From the NCBI RefSeq assembly GCF_018446385.1, contig NC_055996.1:54234365-54298364 (forward strand): a stretch of DNA of 64,000 nucleotides, in the 5' to 3' direction. This DNA comes from Zingiber officinale (taxonomy: Eukaryota > Streptophyta > Magnoliopsida > Zingiberales > Zingiberaceae). Each line of letters starts with the position of its first letter. The stretch's first letter is position 1. Below, one piece after another: positions 11,040 to 24,100 of the stretch. Below the pieces are notes generated by a model. It searched no databases and was not told the DNA's origin. It saw only the letters and a program-made list of their open reading frames with translations. The position numbers and the translations under genes are program-made.

Positions 11040-13482
11040 TGTTGGTTAATCCTAGGAAAACGTACCGGTTCCACTGTACAAAAATTTTTGTACAAGTGTC
11101 GAACCTTTCCTTAAATAACCTATTGTGTTCTTTAGAAATTAAATCAGAAATCGCAGACGGAACTTAACATCATTGATTCCAAATTTAACTTATCTGTTCT
11201 TAATGGTTTAGATTTGAATCGCAAGCGGAACTTAACACTATTGATTCAAATCTACCTAAATTATTAATTCCATAAATATTAATTTTCAAAATTGACTTCC
11301 AGGACTGCATGGCGAAGCACATGGCCTTCTTGGATATGGGAGCAACCACTACCGCCTAGGCAAAGCCTTTTAAGGAAAGCTAATATTTATTTCCTTAAAT
11401 AACTTTAGGTTAACCAAAAAGAACAATCGAATCACAAATTCGAAAAAGAAAAAAACACAAAATCGAAAAATAAATTCGATAAACTAGATCTAATTGCCTC
11501 TTGTATTTAGAATTCATACAAAGAAAAATAACTAGTATGATGCGGAAGAAAAATACTAGTTATACCTTCTCTTTGTAAGCTAATGACCTCAAGATCTTCT
11601 GTCGTATTCCTCGCCTCGCCTTGGACGTCGTGTGGGCGACGATCCTCCAAGATGAACACCACCCAAAAGCTTCCTCCTTCTTCTAAAATCCGGCCACCAC
11701 CACCACCAAGGAGAAGAGAGGGGAGAGGAAGAAGGGAGAGGGCCGGCCACCAAGAGATCACCCAAGCAAAAGAATAAGAGTTGTGTCTCATGAAGCCCCC
11801 TCACCCCTTCTTTTATATTACTTGCCCAAGGCAAATAAGGAAAAACCTTTTACAAAAAAATAAAATCATCCAAGAGTTTTTCCTTTTCCCTTTTTATTTT
11901 TCCTTTTCTTTCCTCTTGATTGAATCAATCATCAATCAATGGTTGAGATCAATCCTATTTGGTTTAAGATTGAATTTGGTTTAATCCTATTGGTCGGCCT
12001 TTGCTTGGGCACCAAGCAAGGTGGTCGGCCACAATTAAAAGGAAAGGAAAAATAATTTTTAAAAATTTTACAAGAAGAAATCCTCTTATAAAATTTACAA
12101 GCTCTCTTTCCTAAAGTATGAGTTAAAAAAGGAAAGTTTCTAAAAATTAAAACCATGTTTTAAAATTTAAGAACTCTCTTATAAAATTTCCTTTTTTAAC
12201 ATGGTGATAGAAAATTTAAATTTTAAAACTTCTTTTCCTTTTTTTTCTTAAACCATAAGGATGGTTAAAAAAGGAAAGTTTTAAAATCTTTTAAACTCTC
12301 TATTTAAACATGTGGTCTAATTCAAATAAGGAAAGTTTTAAAAATTAAAATCTCACTTTTAAAACTTATAGTTTTCTACAAAAATAAGATTTTAAAAATT
12401 CAAAACAACCCTCCCTCTTTGAATTATTATGGCCGGCCCCTACAAGCTTGGTCACCAAGCTATAGGGTCGGCCCCTTCAATAGGATGTGGCCGGTCATTG
12501 CTTGGTCACCAAGCAATGGTCTGGCCCCCTTCTTGGACACCAAGAAGAGCCTTACATTTGGATGGACTTGAGGCTATAATGAGGCTACGACAGGGACCTA
12601 GAGGAGAAATTGGTTTTAGCCTTCCGATGAGCTTGAGTATCTCGTGTTCGCCCCGAACACACAACTCAAGTTCATCGATAATAACTCATTCCACTAGAGA
12701 GCTATTACCGCACTACCGCACCAATCCCAAATTACATTATGGGCTCCTTCTTATCATGAGTGTGTTAGTCTCCCTGTGTTTAAGATTATGAATGTCCACT
12801 AATTAAGTAAGTTACTGACAACTCACTTAATTAATATCTAGCTCCAAGAGTAGTACCACTCAACTTTATTATCATGTCGAACTAGGTCCACCTGCAGGGT
12901 TTAACATGACAATCCTTATGAGCTCCTCTTGGGGACATTCTCAACCTAGATAACTAGGACACAGATTCCTTTTCAACAACACACACTATAAGTAATATCA
13001 TTTCCCAACTTATCAGGCATATTGATTTATCGAGCTAAACCTCACCCTTTGATAAATCAAAGAAATAAATATTAAATATATGTGCTTGTTATTATATTAG
13101 GATTAAGAGCACACACTTCCATAATAACTAAGGTTTAGTTCTTTTACTAAGTCAGTACAAAAGAACATACCTAAATGATCCTACTCAATACACTTAAAGT
13201 GTATTAGTGTAATTTATTAGTCAAGATAAACTAATACTTAATTACACTACGACTATACTGATGAGTTGTTCCTTTCCATCTTAGTTGTGAGCAACTGTTT
13301 ATAATTTATAGAGAGCCGACAATATTATCTTCTGAGTGTGACACCACACTCCATGTTATCTACTATATAAATTAATTGAACAATTACATTTAACAAATAA
13401 ATGCAGAAATTGACCAATGTGATTCTTTTATTTCATCAAATAAATGTTTACAAAAGCTAGGCTTTTAGTATACACTCTAACA
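11040..13482 (-). repeat. 5' LTR of copia element A (2443 bp)
   Basis: Minus-strand termini are TGTTAGAGTG and TTAACCAACA. It has a TATA box at 11810-11817 and the hairpin block near 11994-12030. The right end abuts the AGTGT target duplication. The short open frames inside (for example around 11583-11834) are duplicated in the other LTR only because LTRs are copies; they are not treated as genes. Confidence 0.92.
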
Positions 13483-14127
13483 AGTGTCACACTCTCTATA
13501 AGGTGATAAATCACAAGGGGCATTTACCCTAGCACAGTAACCCTTTGCATGAGGAGGTCAGACACCCAACAAAGTATTTTGCATCTGTTGAGAATTAACT
13601 CTAAGACATATTGAAGCAACCACTCATGCAGGTAATAATTGTGCAACCCATGGGGGCGTATATAGTGAATGTCGACTGTATCGTTAGTTGTAACTCTTGT
13701 TGTTTAATGTTGTCATCGAATGTATCGTTGAATGTAAAACAGGATTGAAAGCTCAATTAGAGGATATTCTGTCTAAATTTAATTTAAAATTAATGAAAAA
13801 ATTTATTTCCATCACTAATTCTATCTTAATTTAGTGGTGGAGAATGTAATTACGTCGCTATGCTAAAATGGCGATGGAAATAAATTTATCGTCACTAAGT
13901 TAGAGACGAATATTAAATTTAGTTGTTATATTTAACGATGAACGTTTAATCTCATCGCTAATTTTAGCAATGGAAATAATTGTCGTCGCTAATTAGTGAT
14001 GCAAATAAATTTTTATCACTAAATGACATTAGCAACCAAAATACTAGCGATTCAAATTTTTTATCACTAATCTATCCCTAATTGCAGAAAAATGATCGAA
14101 ATTTTGATTGTTAAATTCTATTATTCT
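13483..14127. other. Decayed repeat with CACTA-like subterminal motifs
   Basis: There is no coding frame. From about 13790 to 14080 a motif of the form 'gtcgcta' or 'gcgatggaaata' recurs in both orientations ('tcgtcgctaattagtgatgc', 'atcgctaattttagcaatgg'). Dense subterminal repeats of this kind are typical of plant CACTA and some other DNA transposons. No terminal inverted repeat or transposase was found, so the class is unproven. Confidence 0.35.
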
Positions 14128-14936
14128 TGTTGAACCTGTCCGAAAGCGGGAAGGTGGAAAGCTGGGGATGTGGCGGTTTCACTAACCGGCTGTAGACCTC
14201 GCTCCGTTCTGCAAAACAAGTAACGTCAGTGCCGAGCCAGGGACGGAGTCCCCGACGTTAGCCCTCCGACGCTCAAGTCAGTCACCAGAATAGTGGAAGA
14301 AAGTTGAGCAACAATAATCCTAGTGCAAACAGTGAATAACGCGTACCTCTGCTGGTGCTTGAACCCCCTTTATATAGAACCCTGGTGGGCGACGTGCACG
14401 TTCCTCGAGGCGTGCATATGTTCTCCAATATGTCCTATGAAATGACCTATTAGGAAAGTGCTTCTGACATCATTCCTTAACCAAGCATGCATATCCCTGA
14501 CGAGACAGTAGAAGCTTTCGCCGTACGATCTGTCAGTTGTCTATACCTAGTGTCAGCGGCACTATCTCCCAAAAGGATATCGAGAGATTCGACAGTGGTC
14601 CCGTTGCTTGGCCAAGCAGGGTGGCCGCTCGGCCGAGACCCCTCCGCTCTATCAACATCAGCCACTCTTCCTTACGATGACTACTTGTAGTGGCTTGTCC
14701 CTTCTGATCAGACAAGCTCTTTGGTCTCCTCAGCATTCTGCTGTTATGCACTGAACGTCTGATTATCTTATCATATTATCCTAAGCTGGACGGGTGGTCC
14801 GCTCGGACATGTCTCCCGCTGATCAGACACTAACTGCCCTGACCAACCGTTGCAATCCTCCTCTGTTCGGCCCTTTGACATCTTGATATTAATCATCTTG
14901 ACTTTAACCTCTACCTTGATAATTGATCCCATATCA
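14128..14936 (-). mobile_element. Probable LTR remnant, minus strand
   Basis: A GC-richer block bounded on the minus strand by TGATATGGGATC and GGTTCAACA, with a TATA box (CTATATAAAG on the minus strand, 14368-14377) followed by GC-rich transcribed-like sequence. This looks like one LTR without its partner. The bases outside the proposed ends do not form a target duplication (ATTCT against GATGG), so the ends are provisional. No coding sequence is attached. Confidence 0.45.
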
Positions 14937-15189
14937 GATGGACCTCCCTATATCACTGCATCACTTGTAGTGATTTTAATTTGTTCGTTTATTGATTAAA
15001 AAAAACATATTACGATAAACGTAACAAAATACTTGCACCTTTATTACGACCCCACTCATCGTAAAGGGATTTTCATAAACATATTTAACATAACGAGACA
15101 TTTTACAGTGCCTTGATTGTGGACATACAAGAGGATGATCTTGAATGACAAACTTCTAGTGCAAACAACATCCATATCAACCTACTTTA

Positions 15190-15405
15190 TTTCATTCATA
15201 AAAAAAGATCAATTCAAGATGATAACGCTCACCTCGTATGTCTCTTCATTGCTCGTCCCAAGACCTTGTGGAAGAGAAGTCACGGTACTAAATGTCTTCT
15301 AGGTGAAAGGAACTTATTTTCTAAGAGAATGAACCCCAAAGGATTCGAATTTTGCTCCTGTGATACAAATCTACCATTCGATTACCAACTCAGCTATGCT
15401 CATGG
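15190..15405 (-). mobile_element. tRNA-derived SINE next to the aldo-keto reductase 3' end
   Basis: The minus strand has a pol III A box, TAGCTGAGTTGG (15385-15396, a full match to the consensus), and a B box, ATTCGAATCC (15341-15350, one mismatch). The spacing is tRNA-like. About 140 bp of tRNA-unrelated body follows, with a T-rich end near 15190-15200. It starts about 65 bp past the stop codon of the reductase gene and has the same orientation, so it probably lies in or beside that gene's 3' UTR. No clear target duplication was found, so the ends are approximate. Confidence 0.6.
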
Positions 15406-15469
15406 GGTTGTTCATTTCTTAACCTGAAATTAACTATAAATAACGAGGAGAAAGATCTAAATCTCCTTA

Positions 15470-17057
15470 TTAGATCTCTCCATCCCACAGCTCTTGGACA
15501 GTTTTGTAAGGCCCATCTTCTGATACAAACTCTAGAGCTGGATGACCTTTGCGTTGAGGAATCTGACTAATCTTTTGCTTCTCCTCCTCTGTCAACTCCC
15601 AATCGAATATGTCCAAGTTTTCCTTCATCCTCTTCTCATTGAAGCTCTTAACAACCATGCAGTCTCCTTGCTCAAGCAACCATCTCAAGCAAATCTGCGC
15701 ACAATGGAAACTCAAGTTTCTAAATTCAATTTCATTGGAGATGAGAAAATACAGATTCAGTTAGTTTTCGATATGCGCTTTTATTTCAAGCAAGTGTGGA
15801 GTAGATCCTATGCTTACCTATTCATTGTCAAGATGGATTAACTAACTACTTAGCTCGAAACCTCAAGTTGTTAGTGTTGAATCTAAAAACACTTCTTGCG
15901 CTGCATTGTTTGATCTATGAATCGAAACTGATTACATTCGAGATTACGCATACCTGAGCGATAGTTTTGCCTTTGTTTTTCGCAATCTCAAGCAAGACAT
16001 CACATTCCATGACCCAGTTACTGCCCCAGTAAGATCCACTTGCTCCCAAGGGCGAGTAGGCACAGATTTGAATCCCCTTGGCCACACAGAATTCTCTCAG
16101 TTTCTTTTGTTGCCAAACAGGATTCACCTCCACCTTTTTCGGCAGAAATCAAGTTCCATCATTGCCATCTCTAGATTAATCCAAAAATGAGGGGGGGAAA
16201 TGGAGAATTATCGAACAAACGATGCACCTGGTTTATTGCCGGAGGAATTTTTGCAAAATCCAGCAGTGCTTCCAACTTCTTGCAAGTGAAGTTGCTGACA
16301 CCAATGGACTTTGTTAGGCCAAGGGCATGACACTCTTCCATGGCTTTCCACACTGAGACAAGGTCAATAGGAAACAGCTCCCATTTAGGTTGATCTGAGT
16401 AATCTTTTGTCGGGTTCATGGCTATAGGCCAGTGTATTAGATAGAGATCAAGATAGTCCAGCTGAAGCTTCCTGCAGCAAATAAAAAAGCTATCATGATT
16501 CAGCTGAAGACCCCTTTGGCACAGAATCTAATGAAGGAGACAACATATCCAACTGTGGCACTTCAATTGAATGCATCTAGAGAAGTTAAGAAGTTCAATG
16601 CTTGAGGTATAGAAAAAGAGAGCATTGGTAGATAATAGTAGTTTTAGTTTTTCCTTCTACTGTTAAAGACAAAATTAGCATGATATAAAGCACAACTGAG
16701 AAGGTTTGTTGAGGAGGATGTTGCCTACTGAAGGCTCTTCCTTAGGGCGGGGAGGACGAGGTCGGGGCTGCTGGTGTCGGTGCACCAGAGCTTGGAGGTG
16801 ACGAAGAGGTCGTCGCGGGAGCCGATGAGGCCGGAGCGGAGGGCGTCGGCGATGGCCTCGCCGAGCGGCTCCTCCGACAGGTAGAGGGAGGCGGTGTCGA
16901 AGTGGCGGTAGCCGAGCTCGATGGCGTGGAGGATGGCGGAGCGGGTCACGTCGGGGCGATCGCCCCACGGGAAGGACGCAGTGCCGAAGCCGATCACCGG
17001 CATCGCCTTGCTGCCACCGGCGTTGTTCAGACGAACTGCTGCTATGGCGCTGGACAT
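15470..17057 (-). CDS. Aldo-keto reductase, AKR4-like, four exons (325 residues)
   Basis: Exons, 5' to 3': 16729-17057, 16228-16471, 15954-16133, 15470-15694. All introns are GT-AG and the joined length is 978 bases, in frame. The start is the ATG at 17057 ([14 protein letters not shown]); a longer frame begins at 17108 but lies outside the family's usual N-terminus. The NADPH-dependent (alpha/beta)8 barrel is shown by [33 protein letters not shown] (catalytic Asp and Tyr), VTSKLWC (Lys) and [11 protein letters not shown] (His). Later come [24 protein letters not shown] and [21 protein letters not shown]. All four catalytic residues are present. The closest named relatives are plant AKR4B enzymes such as deoxymugineic acid synthase and methylecgonone reductase-like proteins. 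The substrate cannot be decided from sequence. Exon 1 is much richer in GC than the rest. The third exon's acceptor (CCGAAAAAG) lacks a good pyrimidine tract but is the only in-frame choice. Confidence 0.9.
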
Positions 17058-18196
17058 TTTAGCGGTCGCTGGTAGTTGCAAAGTGGCCACTTTGTGACGA
17101 TTTATCACGGGAGGAGGAAATAGAAATTGTTTTTTAATTCACTATTTTAATTATTATTTTGCATATTGCCACTATGAAGAAAGAGTAAAGACAAAAAAAA
17201 ACACATGAGCGCATGCGTCATCGTGCTTGGCCTTTTGCAGTGTTATAAGCTTTCAAGTTGGTCAGTTACAGAGACTGTCGGCTAACAGGAATCTCAATCA
17301 GATAAGATCGAGATCAATGTGCTCTTGACGTCACATGGAGTTGATTTGGACCTCTCTCAAACAAAAATGAGCTATCGCTAAAGAGATTCAGGCGCTAATG
17401 GGCAGGAGGCTGCTTCACATATAAGTTATTCCCAAAGAAGATTTAGGCTACCTTTCTCTTTCAACTCAGCGTCTTTGCACTTGAACTACAGTTGTCGAGG
17501 ACAAATTAGGGTTCTCCTTGGTTGTTGGTGCTCATGGGATCAATTTGATGTTTTTGGTAAGATCTGTTGTAGTGCTTGCAAGTGATATCCGAGACTAAAC
17601 TTCTTGCGACTTCGTTTCATCAGCGTGTGGAGCTTTCGTAGAAAAGCTCCGTGCAAACTCCATCAAGGTTCTATTTCTTTCTCAAATGGTTCTCATAAGA
17701 TTTACCACAAGTACAGAATGATGAAATAGTCTGCAGATCCAAACCGAGAAGCAAGCAAAAACATAGATAAAATATATACAGTTAGAAATTGTGGTTACCT
17801 GACGAGAAAATATGATACCCCTCTGCCCATTTGCACAAACCTTCGCAGAATGTAAGTAAAAACTTGCCAACATTTCTAGGCCTCGATAATAATCACATCA
17901 TATACAACAGAACATGGACAAAAGCCATCACTCTACATTCTGACTTCATCTTTTAAGACATCATGAAAGGAGTAAGATTACAACAAGGCTCGATCGATCA
18001 CAAAGAGCAGACGATGGATCCTACTGTCGCAAGAGAAACTAACAGGCAAGATGATGGAATATTGGAATGAGATTTCAAGCTTGAATCCACCGAAGCTTTA
18101 TCCGGGTACTCTTGGATCGTGAAGCTGTTTTAAATACTACTGGTCTGATACCATTTCTGTGCATTAGCTGATGACTGAGTTTTCTCTACGAACAAC
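17058..18196. other. Intergenic: reductase upstream region and kinase 3' UTR
   Basis: The stretch just right of 17057 is the reductase promoter; no clear TATA box is seen. Sequence from about 17830 to 18196 is probably the kinase 3' UTR, because it follows the TGA at 18197-18199 on the minus strand without any feature. No poly(A) signal is certain. The middle (17210-17700) looks like non-coding unique or decayed sequence and I recognise nothing in it. Confidence 0.4.
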
Positions 18197-21100
18197 TCAA
18201 GATGATATTGGTTCATACGGATAGAAAAGCCATGGATGTTTGAGTGCCTCCAAAGCGCTTGGTCGCTTCTTTGGGTTAACTTCGAGAAGATGTGCGATAA
18301 AATCAATGAAACCTTGATCGCCCATTGGCAGTCGGTGACGTAGTGATGTTTTCTTTGGAATCAAATATTCCAGCCGATTGGTTTCCTGGCAGGAAAAATG
18401 TAGTTAAATTCACTTTTTCAAGGAATACTTCTCTTCCATGAAGGCATGGCATCAGACAGGGCACAAGCTAAGGTGGCAACATTAATATAACATAGTGACA
18501 TCTAATTGAATGTACAATGATATTAAAGAAAGGACACAATGGGATGAATCTTTTCAAGGCTAATATTGAATGGCAGCTGTAAAAACATCAGCAAGAATCT
18601 GTTAATTGCAGATGATCAATTGCTGAAAGCATGCATCATTATTGGTTCTATATTGCAACGATCTGGTGAGAAGATGATCTAGTCATACAAGAACTCTATG
18701 GTCCTTGAATCTTTATGGATATTCAAATTATGAGTAAACATTCACATTTTCTATTTTGATTTTTTCAAGTTAGAATGCATCATTACCAGTTCATATAGAA
18801 AGTCAATGCACTAGATAAAATCACCAGACTGTAGAGCAGTCATCGGTTTAAAAAAACAGCTATCAAAGATCTCAAACCTGGTTCCTCTCATATAGCATGT
18901 GGTTCTTTGTAAAATACTTGTATGTATCATGTCCCTTCGCAAGCATCCCTTGATCAATGGGACCAATGATTCCAATGACACGTGCTAGTAATGTTGCAGA
19001 AGAGTCATTTTGGAAGAGAACCTGCGGATGTGGGGATTCAATAGTTACTAAACAAAAAGAACCTTAAGGTGGCAAAACCAAAGAGCATTACTATTATGAA
19101 TTGGTAAATCAAGAAAGAAGAGACTGGTCTGTTTAATCTAGTCATTGAAGAGCCAATGAAATATAATAGGCGGAAGCAAAATAGAGAAGATAGAAAAAGG
19201 TCTTTAACTTGTCGACCTGTTTTATCTGAAGCAACTTCAGTATGACAGCAGCAAATTTATGAAAAGCGTAAAAAGTAATCCTTCAAAAAGAATTACATAA
19301 CATGCACAAATGTAAAGTATGACAAAGCACATCATTGCAATAAACTCGGTCCAACAATAAGTTTAATATTATTATATACAAGCTGTGCAAATTCAAGATA
19401 GATGTTTAAAGGCTAGCCTAACCTTAGGTTGTGTTTTCTTTGAGTGAGAGAATGGGAGAGAAGGGAAGAGAGGCATAGATGGAGACTGAAGGGAGAGTAA
19501 ATATATCCTTTTGTGCCTGCGATTCCTTTTGTTGTGTTTCTTTAGAAAGATGGGAAAAAAGAAAGGGAAAAAAAGGCAATATATCTTCTACCTCTAACCA
19601 CCATCCTCTTAAGCTTGAGATGGCCAACAGAAGCCACCAGGGTGGGCGCATGGCATCTCTGGCGTAATGGCTAGGGGTCGATTCTTAGGAACTGACGACT
19701 TGGGGTTTACCCCACCATGCGCCTGACGCTACCTGCATATACCTCTCTTCATATCCGTGGGGCCGGCACTAGGAGGGCCGTTAATGTAGCGGATATACAT
19801 TTTTTAAGATGGCCAACAGAACTGCTCTGATGCCTAACTCACTCAAACTTGATTTCTGCTACATTTTAAACTTCATTTCTGCTACATCCATCCAACAACT
19901 TGTATTCCTCTCATTGACACGTGGATGCTCCAAAGCTTGTAAGTGTTTCTATTAGTGACAGTTAGATCTCCATCCACTCATGACAAAAGCAACGGGTTTT
20001 GCAGCCACTAGGGTCTTGTAAATCTCATCAACAAGATCCCAACAATGAATATCTCATCATCAATGAGACAGGTACCATAAATCAACTTGGAACTGCCTAA
20101 AGAGGAAAGATATGTTGCACAAGGAGGTAGAAGGGCTTTGATATCATCTTCCAAAATTTTCATAAACTAAACTTGGACAAAATCAAAATGAGGCTAAGGC
20201 TACTCTTTTTACCTCCAATTTCTTATTCTAAGCTTCCCTCCAAGGAATCAACAAATTAGAGCTTCCCTACTATTTTCTTTTTCCTCTCTCCATCCCCCAG
20301 TAAATAAAGAAACACAACTTAAGCTAAAAAACATTAGTACCACAATAAGGAAAAGGGTTCACTGCAATCAAATCTCCTCAAGGAAAATAGGTAAAGCGAT
20401 TATGAACCTGAAAATAGACAACTCAATTACAAAATTGATTGAATGAATAAAAATCTTGAAGGAAACAAATGCTATATACAATTTGGAACTTACATTTCCA
20501 GTGCAAAGTTCCGCCAAGATGCATCCAAGGGACCATATGTCTATCTTTTTATCATATGAGAGACCTAAAATAACTTCAGGTGCACGATAAGATCGTGACT
20601 GTACATACGAGCATAAATGATCTGTTTCAAAACAACTACTGCCAAGGTCGATGACCTTAACTTCACACCTACTGTAGCTCTTCACCAATATGTTCTCAGG
20701 CTTCAAATCACAATGAATAAGACCAAGTCCATGCAGAAACTGAAGTGCCTCTAGACATTGAATGGTAATGGACTGCAAGATGTCATGGCAATTATAAGTT
20801 GGAGATACAGTAAAATCACAAGCATGGGCAATGGGCTTGCAGCATTTAACCTGTAGCCTTGGCATTGTGAAATAAACCTCGCCTCCAGATTCCCTATTGA
20901 ACTTATGAAATTCATATAAATTTGCTTTGAGAAGTTCACAAACTATCAACAAGTGTTCCTACAGGTCAATATTATCAATCAACAATATCAAACAATATTT
21001 TAAGTTCTAGGCATAGGAATTGTCAAAGAATACCAAACTTAAATATAATCCAAAAAACAGAAATGTACAGTACACATTTTACAGGGTCAGAACTTATAAG

Positions 21101-24100
21101 AATTATAATGAGTTCAGAGTCCAAAATTATTGTCTGAAATTGTCCCCCTTAGGCTAATTTCCATTTTAATAACTTCCTGATTCTTATCAGAAGTTGAAGA
21201 GAAAAAATGGCATTCTGATTGATACCAGTGCTTAATTTACTAGTAACAGCATTATGTATTCTGATATTAGCAACGGGGATCAATTAGGACAGGTAACGGT
21301 GTATAAATTCTGAGCTTAAGTTGATTGACTGAGAATTTTAAGTTATTGAAGGTGTTTTATCCCAGGTTGCCCTCTAAAATGAAGTATGTGCAATACATAC
21401 TTTGTAACATCCTGACATGCACATTCACATAGAAAAGTTGAATGCATGTTCTCATCCTTGTGATTAGATCCATAAACAGTAGTACTTTCGAAATTTATTC
21501 TATCTTTCTTCATGTTTTTCTTCTTTTTTTTCATAGGCAAAAAAAAATTAGTGTTACAAAACTGAAATTGTTTCTTTTTGAACTACATCTAGATCTAAAA
21601 AGATATCAGATATGCATATAAAATGAATTTTCTTCTGGTTTATTACGATCAATCTTTCAACCATGAGCATGTTTATTTCTAATTTCCATTTTCTGTGTCT
21701 ATATGTGTAACTAACAAATCATTTTTATTTATGAATCAATAAATCTAAGCTATCTGGAATTTCTTTTCTTGTTTCTTTCTTAAAAATCAGTGAAAATTTG
21801 TTTCTTATCTTCTTGGGAAAAAATAAATCAAGATACTTCTTCTATCTTTGGAAAAAATTAATCAAGACAAAAGATCTGCCAATCTGTTTCAGAGAAAACA
21901 AATATAAGCACTTCAAGCAATACATAATTGCAATTTTGATTTAACAATGTTGTGCTAATCCTCACAAGGCACCAGAATCCAAGATAAGAAATCAGGATGA
22001 AGATATACAACGCTGACGATCAGATTTCACCATTAATCAGAAATACCTTAGAAGAATGCCCATGAAGGACCAAAACAAGATCTTTAGGCATAAAAGAGCA
22101 TTGTGATCAACATGAATGCCCACTAACTAACAAGGCAATTCTGGACAAAAGCATCCTTCACACTTTTGCTTCTTGCCAATAATCCAATTGTCAAGTTTTG
22201 CAATTATACAAGATACACATTAAAATGGAGAAAAATAGTAGCAGATACCAATCAAAATGAAGTGATAAGTCTGTTTTTTTGGTTGTATGAGGAAGCTTAT
22301 TGTCAAAATAGCATGTTTATATTGAAAGCAAATACTAGATGTTCTGAAGTCTGAAGAACCATAGCTAAACCACCAACAGTGTGAAATTTGTATGTGTTTA
22401 GGCATGATTAACAAACTGGAGGGATTAATAAACAACCAAATGTTCGTCCTTTTCATATACCTTTAAGTATTAACAATTATAAGATGAACATAGCAAAATC
22501 CAAAAATCATACTACTTTGTTTCTTTCCCCAAACAAAACCTCCATTAACAATTATAAGCTCAATATAGCCAAATCCAAAATCATAGTATTCCCTTGTTTC
22601 TTTCCCCATACAAAACCTCCATGTATACTTTTATATTCCCAGAGACTCCCTACATGCCCACTTAAATCACCTGCAAATATAAGTATTTCAGTATAGGCAT
22701 ATCTTATATAATTCCATCTAGGCTCTTCAAAAATTCCTAATGATTTGATCATTCAATCCTTCTTGAGGTGCATAAGCACTTACAAGGTTTGATATCTCAT
22801 TTCCAAAAATAAAGTTCAGCGCAATGATTCTATCTCCGTAGCTCTTAACTTTGCCAGCTTCTTCAATTTTGTTTATAACTTATCTATTATATTTGGTTTT
22901 AAAATATATATCTTACCTTCTTCTCTAGCCTTTTCTTTTAATGCATTCCATTTTCTTGGAAAATTGGCAACTATTTTAGTATAGTTGATCATGAAAATCC
23001 CTTGATGCTGGAATCTAGTTTAGAAATAAAATATTTTAGAATTTATTCTTTTATATCTTTTTGGTTTCTATGCATAATCAATGTACAATGTATATATACT
23101 CATTATTGTGCATAATGAAAAAAGAGAGAATTTAGTATCAGAGTTCTAGGAGTTTGTGCCTCTGAAATTTTCTTTTTTCGATCTTCATGGCCAAGTTTTT
23201 GTCCACTCTTTCTCAGCTTTCATTGTTGATTTATTATTGGCCTTCATTGTCGATATCCTTTTTCTTCTCGTTGTGTCGGCCTTCATAGCTAGTATTGTTT
23301 TCATATTTTGTGATGTCTAAGACTGCAATAACAAACAACCCTCCTCAATCTGATGAAGGAGCGATAAGCACCCATCTTCCTACTAGTGAATTGCAAAATA
23401 TCCACCACTCTTACCGACTCAATGGACAAAACTACTTGAAATGGTCTCAGTTGGTCCGTACCTACCTAAAATGCAAAGGGAAAATTCGACATCTTTTCAG
23501 CACATGACCAAAACAAGATGATCTGGATTTTGATGCTTGGGATGAAGAGGACTCCATGATTATGTCTTGGTTATGGAGTTCAATGACATCATAAATAAAT
23601 TAATGATACGTGTATGTTTCTCACCTCTACAAAAGATATCTGGGACACCCTTCACCAAATATACTCAAAGGCCAAAAATGTTGTCCGTGTATATGAAGTC
23701 AAAGTAAAGAGTATCATTACGAAACAAAGCAACAAAACGATAATGACAAAATATGCAAATATGTTGCAAAATCTATAGCAAGAACTCAATCATTATCAGG
23801 TCCTTGAGAGAGTGCCCTAAGGATGTAGTGATCTTAAAGAAATTTATTGAGAAAGATCGGTGAATGATTTTTTTTGTTAGCCTAAATGCAGAATTTGATG
23901 AGTCTGGATTCAAATTCTTGGCAAGGAAGATGTCCCTTCACTGAATGAGGTTATTGCATTGATTCGAGCTAAGGAGAATCGGAGAGGCATTATGCTGGAA
24001 CTAGTGACAACTAACGGATCTGCCATGGTTTCACAAGAGGACACCAATAGAAATAAAACCAAAGAGACATCCCAAAACAACCCTCGAGATAAACTTAGTG

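Larger units (their letters stand above)
3520..13482 (-). mobile_element. Copia element A, full length, with AGTGT target duplication
   Basis: A 9963-bp Ty1/copia retrotransposon read on the minus strand. The 5' LTR is 11040-13482 and the 3' LTR 3520-5971. The PBS is 11026-11037, gag-protease-integrase lies at 8183-9949 and RT-RNase H at 6035-8182. The five bases before the element (3515-3519) and after it (13483-13487) are both AGTGT, so the ends are the original insertion. The two LTRs differ at few sites by eye, implying a fairly recent insertion. Coding lesions (stop in integrase, YVDD to YVDN in RT, stop in RNase H) make it non-autonomous now. The long LTRs suggest the Angela/Tork side of copia, but I cannot assign a clade firmly. 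Confidence 0.93.

Noticed and set aside
16675..16968. Arg/Pro-rich minus-strand frame overlapping reductase exon 1
   Set aside because: It is a shifted-frame shadow of a GC-rich exon. The true frame carries all aldo-keto reductase motifs.
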